Positions 32,348 through 41,406 of a stretch of 64,000 bases of DNA are shown here, in pieces. The stretch is taken from NCBI RefSeq assembly GCF_036946125.1, contig NZ_JAQIJT010000002.1, positions 713,001-777,000 on the forward strand, read 5' to 3'. The notes under the pieces were generated by a model. That model had not been told where the DNA came from and searched no databases. It worked only from the letters and a program-made list of their open reading frames with translations. The DNA is from Sphingomonas adhaesiva. GTDB lineage: Bacteria > Pseudomonadota > Alphaproteobacteria > Sphingomonadales > Sphingomonadaceae. A program made the position numbers and the translations under genes. The stretch's first letter is position 1; every line of letters begins with the position of its first letter.

Positions 32348-33697
32348 ATGTCACAGGATCGCCCCGTCGCCATCGTCGTCCTCGCCGCGGGCAAGGGCAC
32401 GCGGATGAAGTCCGACCTGCACAAGGTGCTCCACCCGATCGCCGGACGCCCGATGCTGCTCCACCTGCTGGCGAGCGCGGCGACGCTGTCGCCGGCGAAG
32501 ACGGTGGTCGTGGTCGGGGCCGGGCGCGAGCAGGTGGAAACCGCCGTCGCGCCGCTGGGCGCGCAGATCGCGCATCAGGCGGAGCAACTGGGCACCGGCC
32601 ATGCGGTAATGCAGGCGGAGGACGCGCTGGCCGCGTTCGAGGGCGACGTGCTGATCCTCTACGGCGACGTGCCGCTGGTGTCGCCCGCGACGATGCGCGC
32701 GATGCTGGAGCGGCTGCACGCCGCCGATGCGCCGCCGGTCGTGGTGCTCGGCTTCCGTCCCGCCGATCCCGCCGCCTATGGCCGCGTGATCGTGACGCCG
32801 GGCACCGACCGGGTCGAGCGGATCGTCGAGTTCAAGGACGCCTCGCCCGCCGAACGCGCGGAGACCTTGTGCAATTCGGGGCTGATGGCGGCGCGGGGCC
32901 GCGACCTGTTCGCGCTGCTGAAGCGGCTGGGCAACGACAATGCCGCGGGCGAATATTACCTGACCGACATCGTCGCGCTCGCGGGCGGCGCGGCGGCGAT
33001 CGAGGTCGATGCGGCCGAGGTGGCGGGCGTCAACAGCCGCGCCGAGCTGGCGGCGGTCGAGGCATCGTGGCAGCAGGCCCGCCGTGCGCAGGCGATGGCG
33101 GACGGCGCGTCGCTGGTCGCGCCCGACACGGTGTGGTTCAGCCACGATACCGTGCTGGGCCGCGACGTGATCGTCGGGCCCAACGTCGTCTTCGGCCCCG
33201 GGGTTACGGTAGCGGACGGGGTGACGATCCATGCGTTCAGCCATCTGGAGGGTGCCGAGGTGGCGAGCGGCGCGGAGGTCGGCCCCTATGCCCGCCTGCG
33301 CCCCGGCGCGGTGCTGGAGGCGAAGGCGAAGGTCGGCAATTTCGTCGAGGTGAAGAAGGCGCGGCTGGGCGCCGGCGCGAAGGCCAACCACCTGAGCTAC
33401 ATCGGCGACGCCGACGTCGGTGCGAAGGCCAATATCGGCGCGGGCACGATCACCTGCAATTACGACGGCTTCTTCAAATATCGCACCGTCATCGGGGAGG
33501 GGGCCTTCGTGGGGTCGAACTCCGCGCTCGTCGCGCCGGTCACGATCGGCGCGGGCGCGATCGTCGCCGCGGGCAGCGTAGTTGTCCGGGAGGTTGCCGA
33601 TGATTCACTTGCCTTGGCACGCGGTCGGCAGGAAGAGCGGCCCGGCTGGGCGGCGCGTTTCCGCGCGGCGATGAAGGCGAAGAAGGACGGCAAGTAG
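32348..33697 (+). CDS. glmU: Bifunctional UDP-GlcNAc pyrophosphorylase / GlcN-1-P acetyltransferase
   Basis: GlmU makes UDP-N-acetylglucosamine, the entry point to peptidoglycan and LPS. The N-terminal uridylyltransferase domain begins IVVLAAGKGTRMKSDLHKVL, and substrate-binding stretches LGTGHAV and YGDVPLVSP follow. The C-terminal left-handed beta helix (about 240-449) contains the acetyltransferase residues in VGNFVEVKKARLGAGAKANH and GAGTITCNYDG. The 449-residue length is normal. glmS begins on the base right after its stop. Confidence 0.95.
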   Translation: MSQDRPVAIVVLAAGKGTRMKSDLHKVLHPIAGRPMLLHLLASAATLSPAKTVVVVGAGREQVETAVAPLGAQIAHQAEQLGTGHAVMQAEDALAAFEGDVLILYGDVPLVSPATMRAMLERLHAADAPPVVVLGFRPADPAAYGRVIVTPGTDRVERIVEFKDASPAERAETLCNSGLMAARGRDLFALLKRLGNDNAAGEYYLTDIVALAGGAAAIEVDAAEVAGVNSRAELAAVEASWQQARRAQAMADGASLVAPDTVWFSHDTVLGRDVIVGPNVVFGPGVTVADGVTIHAFSHLEGAEVASGAEVGPYARLRPGAVLEAKAKVGNFVEVKKARLGAGAKANHLSYIGDADVGAKANIGAGTITCNYDGFFKYRTVIGEGAFVGSNSALVAPVTIGAGAIVAAGSVVVREVADDSLALARGRQEERPGWAARFRAAMKAKKDGK

Positions 33698-35536
33698 ATG
33701 TGCGGAATCGTTGGCATCCTGGGCAATGACGATGTGGCGGACCGCCTGCTCGACGGGCTGAAGCGGCTGGAATATCGCGGCTACGATTCCGCCGGGATCG
33801 CTACCGTGGTCGACGGCGCGATCGCGCGCCGCCGCGCCTCGGGCAAGCTGGTCAATCTGGCGAAGGTGCTCGCCGCCGAGCCGCTGCCCGGCACCACCGG
33901 GATCGCGCACACCCGCTGGGCGACGCACGGCGGCCCCACCACCAACAACGCCCACCCGCATGCCACCGGCGAGGTCGCGGTCGTCCACAACGGCATCATC
34001 GAGAATTTCAAGCCGCTGCGCGAGGAATTGCAGGCGCGCGGCCGCGTCTTCACCAGCGAGACCGATACCGAGGTCGTCGCACACCTCATCAGCGAGAAGG
34101 TCGAGGCCGGGCTGGAGCCGGTCGACGCGGTGCGCGAGGTGCTGCCGCGGCTGCACGGCGCGTTCGCGCTGGCGATCCTGTTCCGCAGCCACCCGGAGCT
34201 GCTGATTGGCGCGCGGCTCGGCTCGCCGCTGGTCGTCGGTTATGGCGCCGATTCAGAAGGGGGGGGCGAGACGTATCTCGGCTCCGACGCGCTGGCGCTC
34301 GCCCCGCTGACGCAGCGGATCGCCTATCTGGAGGAGGGTGACTGGGTCGTCTGCACCCGCGGCGGCGCGCAGGTCTACGACCGCGACAACCGGGCGGTCG
34401 AGCGTCCCGTCACCATCTCCGGCGTGACCGGCGCGCTGATCGACAAGGGCAACCACCGCCACTTCATGCAGAAGGAGATCTACGAGCAGCCGATCGTGGT
34501 CGCCCAGACGCTGCGTGGCTATCTGCAGCGGTTCGAGGGGCGCGTGGCGCTGCCGATCCCCGATTTCGACCTGTCGGGCATCCGCCGTGTCACGATCGTG
34601 GCGTGCGGCACCAGCTTCTATGCCGGGATGGTCGCGAAATACTGGTTCGAGCAGTTCGCGCGCGTTCCCGTCGACCTCGATGTCGCCAGCGAGTTCCGCT
34701 ACCGCGCGCCGGTGATGGAGGAAGGCGGGCTCGCGCTCTTCATCAGCCAGTCGGGCGAGACCGCTGACACGCTCGCCGCGCTGCGCCACGCGCGTGCGGA
34801 GAAGCAGACGATCGCGGTCGTCGTCAACGTGCCGACCAGCACGATGGCGCGCGAGGCGGACCTGCTGCTGCCCACCCACGCCGGACCGGAGATCGGCGTC
34901 GCCTCGACCAAGGCGTTCACCTGCCAGCTGGCGGTGCTCGCCGCCTTCGCCGCCAATCTCGCCAAGGCGAAGGGGCGGCTCACCGAGCAGGAGGAGCGCA
35001 ACATCGTCCGCCAGCTGGCGGAGGCACCCGCGGCGATCAACGGCGCGCTCGCCTATGACGAATCGATCGAGGCGATGGCGGGCGTCGTCGCGGCGGCGCG
35101 CGACGTCCTCTACCTGGGGCGCGGCACCGATTATCCGCTGGCGCTGGAAGGCGCGCTGAAGCTGAAGGAGATCAGCTACATCCACGCCGAAGGCTATGCC
35201 GCGGGCGAGATGAAGCACGGGCCGATCGCGCTGATCGACGAGAACGTGCCGGTGGTGGTCATCGCCCCCTCGGGCCCGTTGTTCGACAAGACCGTCAGCA
35301 ACATGCAGGAGGTGCAGGCGCGCGGCGGCAAGGTCGTCCTCATCAGCGATTACGACGGCGTGCAGGCGGCGGGCGAAGGCTGCGTCGCGACGATCACCAT
35401 GCCCAAGGTCCACCCGCTGATCGCGCCGATCGTCTATGCGGTGCCGGTGCAGCTGCTGGCCTATCATGTCGCGGTGGCCAAGGGGACCGACGTCGATCAG
35501 CCGCGCAACCTGGCGAAGAGCGTCACCGTCGAGTGA
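33698..35536 (+). CDS. glmS: Glutamine--fructose-6-phosphate aminotransferase (isomerizing)
   Basis: GlmS makes glucosamine-6-phosphate from fructose-6-P and glutamine. The mature N-terminus MCGIVG supplies the catalytic Cys2. The glutaminase domain has AHTRWATHG and VVHNGIIENF; the two SIS domains include CGTSFYAG, ISQSGETADT and YLGRGTDYPLALEGALKLKE. The C-terminus DQPRNLAKSVTVE is the family ending. The 612-residue length is normal. It follows glmU with no intergenic base, so the pair is translationally linked. I see no glmS-ribozyme-like leader, as expected for a proteobacterium. Confidence 0.97.
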   Translation: MCGIVGILGNDDVADRLLDGLKRLEYRGYDSAGIATVVDGAIARRRASGKLVNLAKVLAAEPLPGTTGIAHTRWATHGGPTTNNAHPHATGEVAVVHNGIIENFKPLREELQARGRVFTSETDTEVVAHLISEKVEAGLEPVDAVREVLPRLHGAFALAILFRSHPELLIGARLGSPLVVGYGADSEGGGETYLGSDALALAPLTQRIAYLEEGDWVVCTRGGAQVYDRDNRAVERPVTISGVTGALIDKGNHRHFMQKEIYEQPIVVAQTLRGYLQRFEGRVALPIPDFDLSGIRRVTIVACGTSFYAGMVAKYWFEQFARVPVDLDVASEFRYRAPVMEEGGLALFISQSGETADTLAALRHARAEKQTIAVVVNVPTSTMAREADLLLPTHAGPEIGVASTKAFTCQLAVLAAFAANLAKAKGRLTEQEERNIVRQLAEAPAAINGALAYDESIEAMAGVVAAARDVLYLGRGTDYPLALEGALKLKEISYIHAEGYAAGEMKHGPIALIDENVPVVVIAPSGPLFDKTVSNMQEVQARGGKVVLISDYDGVQAAGEGCVATITMPKVHPLIAPIVYAVPVQLLAYHVAVAKGTDVDQPRNLAKSVTVE

Positions 35537-35551
35537 CGCGCCGGCGGGCGG

Positions 35552-36919
<1,368 letters not shown>

Positions 36920-37010
36920 GATACGCTCCGGTAATGACGGTTCCTGTCCGCGGGATGCCACAATGTGCAGCCGCTGCCTATGTAGTTTCCGATGATACGA
37001 TCGCGTGGAT

Positions 37011-37141
37011 GGCTCCGTGCTCCTGCCTGCGCAGGAGCACGGTGTCGCCTTTTGCACAGGTCCCGCCTTCGCCGGGGAACGGCGAAATTGTCGAGCGATC
37101 CGTGACTTTCGCAGAGGTCTGGATCGAGTCCGGGGTGACGG
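37011..37141. repeat. Truncated copy (3) of the ~340 bp dispersed element
   Basis: This copy starts with a perfect hairpin GTGCTCCTGC-ctgc-GCAGGAGCAC, then CGCCTTTTGCACAGGTCCC, CCTTCGCCGGGGAACG, GTCGAGCGATCC and TTTCGCAGAGGT. The same blocks in the same order form the right end of the element at 46681-47026. It lies in the 252 bp gap between sdaA and the GreA/GreB gene, which holds no gene. Confidence 0.75.
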
Positions 37142-37171
37142 CACCAAGGCGCCGAACGTCGGTTCAGGGAA

Positions 37172-37627
37172 CTAGGCGACCGCGACGACCTCGATCGCGT
37201 CCTCGCGGCCGTTGAAGCCGACGAACTCCCCCGCCTCCGCCCCCATCAACGCGCGGGCGAGCGGGGCGGAGAAGGCGATCGCGCCGGCCCCCGGGTCGGC
37301 CTCATCGTCGCCGACCAGCGTGACGACCCGCTCCTTGCCCGCCAGCCGATAGGTCACGCGATTGCCGAAGCCGACCGCGCCGTCGTCGCGCGGCGGCGTC
37401 TCGATCGCGGTGGCGCGGCGGGTTGCCCAATAGCGCAGGTCGCGCCTGACGGCCTTGACCGTTTCCTCGTCCGCCGCCTCCGCCAGCGCTGCTTCCAGCG
37501 TGGCGATCCGCTCCTCGATCAGTGCGCGACCCCGCGGCGTGACCAGGTTCGGCCCGGCCGGGATCGGCAGCTCGAAGCGCGGCTCGAGATGCTCGTCGTC
37601 GTTCTCGCGGCGGAAGGCGACGCTCAT
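37172..37627 (-). CDS. GreA/GreB-family transcription elongation factor
   Basis: This is a 151-residue protein with an N-terminal coiled-coil-like helical part (ALIEERIATLEAALAEAADE at about 34-53 and VRRDLRYWATRRATAI) and a C-terminal FKBP-like domain (FGNRVTYRLAGKERVVTLVG and GEFVGFNGREDAIEVVAV). These proteins enter the RNA polymerase secondary channel; GreA/GreB proper rescue backtracked polymerase. The acidic tip residues are plausible (EAADEE) but activity cannot be assured, and Rnk-like regulators share this fold. It overlaps the preceding gene by 4 bp. Confidence 0.82.
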   Translation of the reverse strand: MSVAFRRENDDEHLEPRFELPIPAGPNLVTPRGRALIEERIATLEAALAEAADEETVKAVRRDLRYWATRRATAIETPPRDDGAVGFGNRVTYRLAGKERVVTLVGDDEADPGAGAIAFSAPLARALMGAEAGEFVGFNGREDAIEVVAVA

Positions 37628-38277
37628 CCCAGCTTGCCGAACTGTGCCTCATACCCGGCGCGGTCGCCCTGCGCGAGCAGCCGCGCCTGTTCGCGCCAGC
37701 GGTCGCGCTCCATCCGGCCCTCGAACGGGGTCAGTCGCGCGTCGAGCTCTGCGGCTTCGGCATCGTCCAGCCAGGCCAGCTGGTCGACGCGGGTGATGCC
37801 CAGATCCGCCAGCTTCGCCGCGATCTTCGGTCCCAGCCCCTTCAGCAGCGTGATCGATTGTGCCGCCGGATCGCCGTCCGCCGCCTCGGTCGGGGCGGAG
37901 GCGGCATGGCTGGCGGGCGAGGCATTGAGCGGCGCGGCGGCGGCGATCGGTTCGTCGGCCAGCGGCGCCGGCGTCGGATCCGCGGACGGGGTGGCAGGGG
38001 GCGGGGGAGGCGGTGCGGGAGGGGGCGGCGGGGGGGGCGCGGGGGTAGCCTCGCGCGCGTCGTCGTGGGGGGTGGTGACGCCCACACCCTCCGCCTTCAG
38101 TTCCTCGATCCGGCGCTCTTCCTCCGCCTCGGCCTTGCGGCGCTGGCGCTTCAGCCGGGCGCCGAACACCATCGCGATGATGGTCAGCACCGCCAGGATG
38201 GCGACGAGCACCAGCGAGATGGTGACGAGCGCGCCGTCATGCGAAATGGGTTCGAGAGAGAAGCTGCCGGAATTCAT
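37624..38277 (-). CDS. Membrane-anchored helix-hairpin-helix protein with Pro-rich linker
   Basis: This 217-residue protein has a single membrane helix at about residues 20-40 (VTISLVLVAILAVLTIIAMV). A basic charged helix, RLKRQRRKAEAEEERRIEEL, follows, then a Pro/Ala linker with two poly-proline runs (residues 81-96). The C-terminal helix-hairpin-helix domain reads LLKGLGPKIAAKLADLGI then RVDQLAWLDDAEA, as in DUF4332 and other 'GLGPK' domains that can bind nucleic acid. The cytoplasmic tail may tether DNA or RNA near the membrane; this is inference. The ATG at 38277 is chosen at the start of the coherent sequence. It is coupled to the GreA/GreB gene (4 bp overlap). Confidence 0.72.
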   Translation of the reverse strand: MNSGSFSLEPISHDGALVTISLVLVAILAVLTIIAMVFGARLKRQRRKAEAEEERRIEELKAEGVGVTTPHDDAREATPAPPPPPPPAPPPPPPATPSADPTPAPLADEPIAAAAPLNASPASHAASAPTEAADGDPAAQSITLLKGLGPKIAAKLADLGITRVDQLAWLDDAEAAELDARLTPFEGRMERDRWREQARLLAQGDRAGYEAQFGKLG

Positions 38278-38309
38278 GACGTCATCCTGGTAGAAGGCGT
38301 GCGAGCGGT

Positions 38310-39569
38310 TCAACCCCTGGCGATGGCCTTGGCTCCGATGTCGCGGCGCACGAAGCCGGTCGGGAAGTCGATCGCGTCGACGCCGCGATAGGCCGCCGCC
38401 TGTGCCGCGGCCACGTCGGCGCCGGTCGCGGTCACCGCCAGGACGCGTCCGCCCGCGGAGACGAGCGTGTCGCCGTCCATCCGCGTGCCCGCCTGAAAGA
38501 CGGTCGCGCCGGTCGCCTCCGCCGCATCGATCCCGCGAATCGCGCCGCCGGTGCGCGGCGTGCCGGGATAGCCCTCCGCCGCCATCACCACCGTCAGCGC
38601 GACGGCGTCGCGGAACGCCGGCGCGGGCAGGTCCGCCAGCCGACCCTCCGCCACCGCCAGCAGCGTCTCGATCAGGTCGCCGTCGAACCGCGCCATCAGC
38701 ACCTGGCATTCGGGATCGCCGAAGCGCACGTTATATTCGATCAGCTTCGGCCCGTCCGCGGTCAGCATCAGTCCGGCGTAGAGGACGCCGACATAGGGCG
38801 TTCCCGCCGCCGCCAGCGCGTCGATCGTCGGGCGCACGATCTCGCCCAGCGCGCGCTCCTCCAGATCGGGCGTCAGGTCGAACGCCGGGCTGTACGCGCC
38901 CATCCCGCCGGTGTTGGGGCCGGTATCGCCCTCGCCGACGCGCTTGTGGTCCTGCGCCGATCCGAACGAGGCGGTGGTGGTGCCGTCCGACAGCACGAAC
39001 AGGCTCGCCTCCGGTCCCTCCAGTCGCTCCTCGATCACCGCCTCGACCGGGCCGTTCGCATACAGGTCGCGGATCGCGGCCTCCGCCTCGGCGCGGGTGG
39101 CGGCGACCACGACGCCCTTGCCCGCGGCCAGGCCGTCCGCCTTGATGACGCACGATTCGCCGAAATCGTCGAGGCAGGCGAGCGCGCCGTCGCGCGAGGT
39201 CGTCCGGAAATAGCGCGCGGTCGGAATGCCGACGCGCGCGCACAGGTCCTTGGTGAAGCCCTTCGACCCCTCCAGCTTCGCCGCCTCCCGCCCGGGGCCG
39301 AACACCGGCACGCCGATGGCGCGGACATTGTCGGCGAGACCGTCGACCAGCGGCGCCTCCGGTCCGATCACGACCAGCGCGATCTGGTGCCGGCGGACGA
39401 AGTCGATCGTCGCGCGGTGATCGGTCACGTCCAGATCGGCGATCGTCGCGACCTGTGCCACGCCGGGGTTGCCGGGGGCGGCAAAGAGCGTACCTAGGCG
39501 GGGCGACTGCGCGAGTTTCCATGCCAGCGCATGCTCGCGTCCTCCGGACCCTACCAGCAGGATATTCAT
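38310..39569 (-). CDS. purD: Phosphoribosylamine--glycine ligase
   Basis: PurD is the second enzyme of purine synthesis, joining glycine to phosphoribosylamine with ATP. The 419-residue protein starts MNILLVGSGGREHALAWKLA, has the ATP-grasp stretches CVIKADGLAAGKGVVVA and VRFGDPECQVLM, and PNTGGMGAYSPAF. Its ATG (39567-39569, minus strand) overlaps by two bases the ATG of xseA on the other strand, so the two starts share a CATG. The promoter for each must therefore lie within the other gene's coding region. Confidence 0.96.
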   Translation of the reverse strand: MNILLVGSGGREHALAWKLAQSPRLGTLFAAPGNPGVAQVATIADLDVTDHRATIDFVRRHQIALVVIGPEAPLVDGLADNVRAIGVPVFGPGREAAKLEGSKGFTKDLCARVGIPTARYFRTTSRDGALACLDDFGESCVIKADGLAAGKGVVVAATRAEAEAAIRDLYANGPVEAVIEERLEGPEASLFVLSDGTTTASFGSAQDHKRVGEGDTGPNTGGMGAYSPAFDLTPDLEERALGEIVRPTIDALAAAGTPYVGVLYAGLMLTADGPKLIEYNVRFGDPECQVLMARFDGDLIETLLAVAEGRLADLPAPAFRDAVALTVVMAAEGYPGTPRTGGAIRGIDAAEATGATVFQAGTRMDGDTLVSAGGRVLAVTATGADVAAAQAAAYRGVDAIDFPTGFVRRDIGAKAIARG

Positions 39570-41013
39570 GGCCGACCCCTTCTTATATACCCCCGATACC
39601 GGCAGCGATACGGGGACGGGGCGGCTGGTAGCCGAGGCGACGCCCGGCGACAATGCGATGGCGGTCAGCGTCAGCGAGCTGTCGGGCCGGCTGAAGCGGA
39701 TGGTGGAGGGTGAGTTCGGCCATGTCCGGCTGCGCGGCGAGATATCGGGCTACAAGCGGGCGGCGTCGGGGCACGTCTATCTCTGCCTGAAGGACGACGG
39801 CGCCGTCATCGACGGGGTGATGTGGAAGGGGAGCGCGGCGGGCCTCGGCTTCCGCCCGGAGGACGGTATCGAGGTGGTCGCGACCGGCCGGCTGACGACC
39901 TATCCGGGCCGCTCGAAATACCAGATCGTCGTCGACCGCATGGAACTGGCCGGCGCCGGCGCGCTGATGGCGCTGCTGGAGAAACTGCGCGCCAAGCTCG
40001 CCGCGGAAGGGCTGTTCGATCGCGCCGCGAAGAAGCCGCTGCCGTTCATGCCGCGCACGATCGGCGTCGTCACCTCGCCCACCGGCGCGGTGATCCGCGA
40101 CATCCTCCACCGGCTGGAGGATCGCTGCCCGACGCATGTCGTCGTCTGGCCGGTCAAGGTGCAGGGCGCGGGCGCCGCGGAGGAGGTCGCGGCTGCGGTG
40201 CGCGGGTTCGACGCGCTGCCCGCCGGCGGCGCGGTGCCGCGCCCCGACCTGGTGATCGTCGCGCGCGGCGGCGGCTCGATCGAGGACCTGTGGGCCTTCA
40301 ACGAGGAGCCCGTGGTGCGCGCGGTCGCCGCCTGCTCGATCCCGATCATCTCCGCGGTCGGGCATGAGACCGACACCACCTTGTGCGACCATGCCGCCGA
40401 CCTGCGCGCGCCCACGCCCACCGCGGCGGCGGAGATCGCGGTGCCGGTGCTCGCCGACCTGCGCCTGACGCTCGACGCGATGGCGATGCGCACCGAGCGG
40501 TGCGCGCGCCGCTATGTCGAGCGCGGTCGCGAGCGGCTCGACGCGCTGGTGCGCGTCCTGCCGACGCGCGACCGCCTGCTGGGGCCGCAGCGCCAGCGCG
40601 TCGACGAGCTGGGCGTGCGCGGCGACCGCGCGCTGGAGCGGCGCGTCGCGCGTGCCCGCGGCGAGCTGGACCGCGCCGCAGGCGCGATCCGTCCGGCCAC
40701 GCTGGAGCGCCGCGTCGAGGCGGCGCGCGCCCGGCTGGCCGATGTCGGCCGCCTGATCGACAGCCTCAACCCCGACCGCATCCTCCAGCGCGGCTATGCC
40801 CGCGTGGAGGACTGCGCGGGCGCGACCGTCACCACCGCCGCGGGCGCGACCGCCGCGGGCGCGCTGACGCTGCGCTTCCGCGACGGTGCGGTGGCGGTAC
40901 GGACTGGCGATGGTCCTGCGACGCCGCCCAGGGTCGAGCGCACCCCCGCCCGGCCGCAGCCCGCCGCCGGCGCCCGCACGGCCGCCACGACCGACCAACC
41001 CCGCCTGCTGTGA
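39568..41013 (+). CDS. xseA: Exodeoxyribonuclease VII large subunit
   Basis: XseA is the catalytic subunit of ExoVII, a single-strand-specific exonuclease. It has an N-terminal OB-fold (about 30-125, VSELSGRLKRMVEGEFGHVR then GEISGYKRAASGHVYLCLKD). The catalytic domain contains the conserved IGVVTSPTGAVIRDIL, RGGGSIEDLWAFNEE, VGHETDTTL and DLRAPTPTAAAE. A coiled-coil region follows, and NPDRILQRGYARVED lies near the C-terminus. The start at 39568 is preferred, though ATG 39658 would also keep the OB-fold. The last ~60 residues are Ala/Pro-rich. No xseB is in the window. Confidence 0.93.
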   Translation: MADPFLYTPDTGSDTGTGRLVAEATPGDNAMAVSVSELSGRLKRMVEGEFGHVRLRGEISGYKRAASGHVYLCLKDDGAVIDGVMWKGSAAGLGFRPEDGIEVVATGRLTTYPGRSKYQIVVDRMELAGAGALMALLEKLRAKLAAEGLFDRAAKKPLPFMPRTIGVVTSPTGAVIRDILHRLEDRCPTHVVVWPVKVQGAGAAEEVAAAVRGFDALPAGGAVPRPDLVIVARGGGSIEDLWAFNEEPVVRAVAACSIPIISAVGHETDTTLCDHAADLRAPTPTAAAEIAVPVLADLRLTLDAMAMRTERCARRYVERGRERLDALVRVLPTRDRLLGPQRQRVDELGVRGDRALERRVARARGELDRAAGAIRPATLERRVEAARARLADVGRLIDSLNPDRILQRGYARVEDCAGATVTTAAGATAAGALTLRFRDGAVAVRTGDGPATPPRVERTPARPQPAAGARTAATTDQPRLL

Positions 41014-41024
41014 AAGTCCGACCG

Positions 41025-41225
41025 ATGCTGATGTCCCACACCGACCGCCCCGCGAAGGTCCATTACATGCCCAACGGCTTCCGCATCCTGGCGCCGGGCG
41101 ACCACGTCGTCTGCGCCGTCACCGGCGCCCGCATTGCGTTGGAAGACCTGCGCTACTGGGACGTCGCCGGGCAGCGGCCGTTCGCGAGTGCCGCGGTGGC
41201 GAGCGAGGAGATGGCGCCGCGGTGA
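41025..41225 (+). CDS. DUF2093-family protein
   Basis: This is a 66-residue protein reading KVHYMPNGFRILAPGDHVVC, AVTGARIALEDLRYWDVA and QRPFASAAVASEEM. This is the DUF2093 pattern, a short alphaproteobacterial family of unknown function, commonly next to xseA. The two cysteines expected of a zinc site are not both present. Start codons at 41025 and 41031 are both possible. It lies 11 bp after xseA. Confidence 0.8.
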   Translation: MLMSHTDRPAKVHYMPNGFRILAPGDHVVCAVTGARIALEDLRYWDVAGQRPFASAAVASEEMAPR

Positions 41226-41406
41226 GGGGTCGTCCTGCTCTGACGTGTTGCCTGATTGCAACAATTGCAATGGATTGGTAACTCGCATCATCGGATTTCT
41301 TTACACGACCTCATGTTCGGCTTCATCAGGCCCCCATACCCCATAACGGGGTGACAGTTCGATCCGGACCAGGTGCCGGACGACGACAGGGAAGGACATC
41401 GAGGGA

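Noticed and set aside
33698..33760. glmS ribozyme
   Set aside because: glmS begins directly after glmU with no leader; glmS ribozymes are a Gram-positive feature.
41226..41406. Riboswitch (e.g. cobalamin) upstream of the TonB receptor
   Set aside because: Only short hairpins such as CCCC...GGGG and TCCGG...CCGGA are visible, with no recognisable B12-box or other aptamer core.
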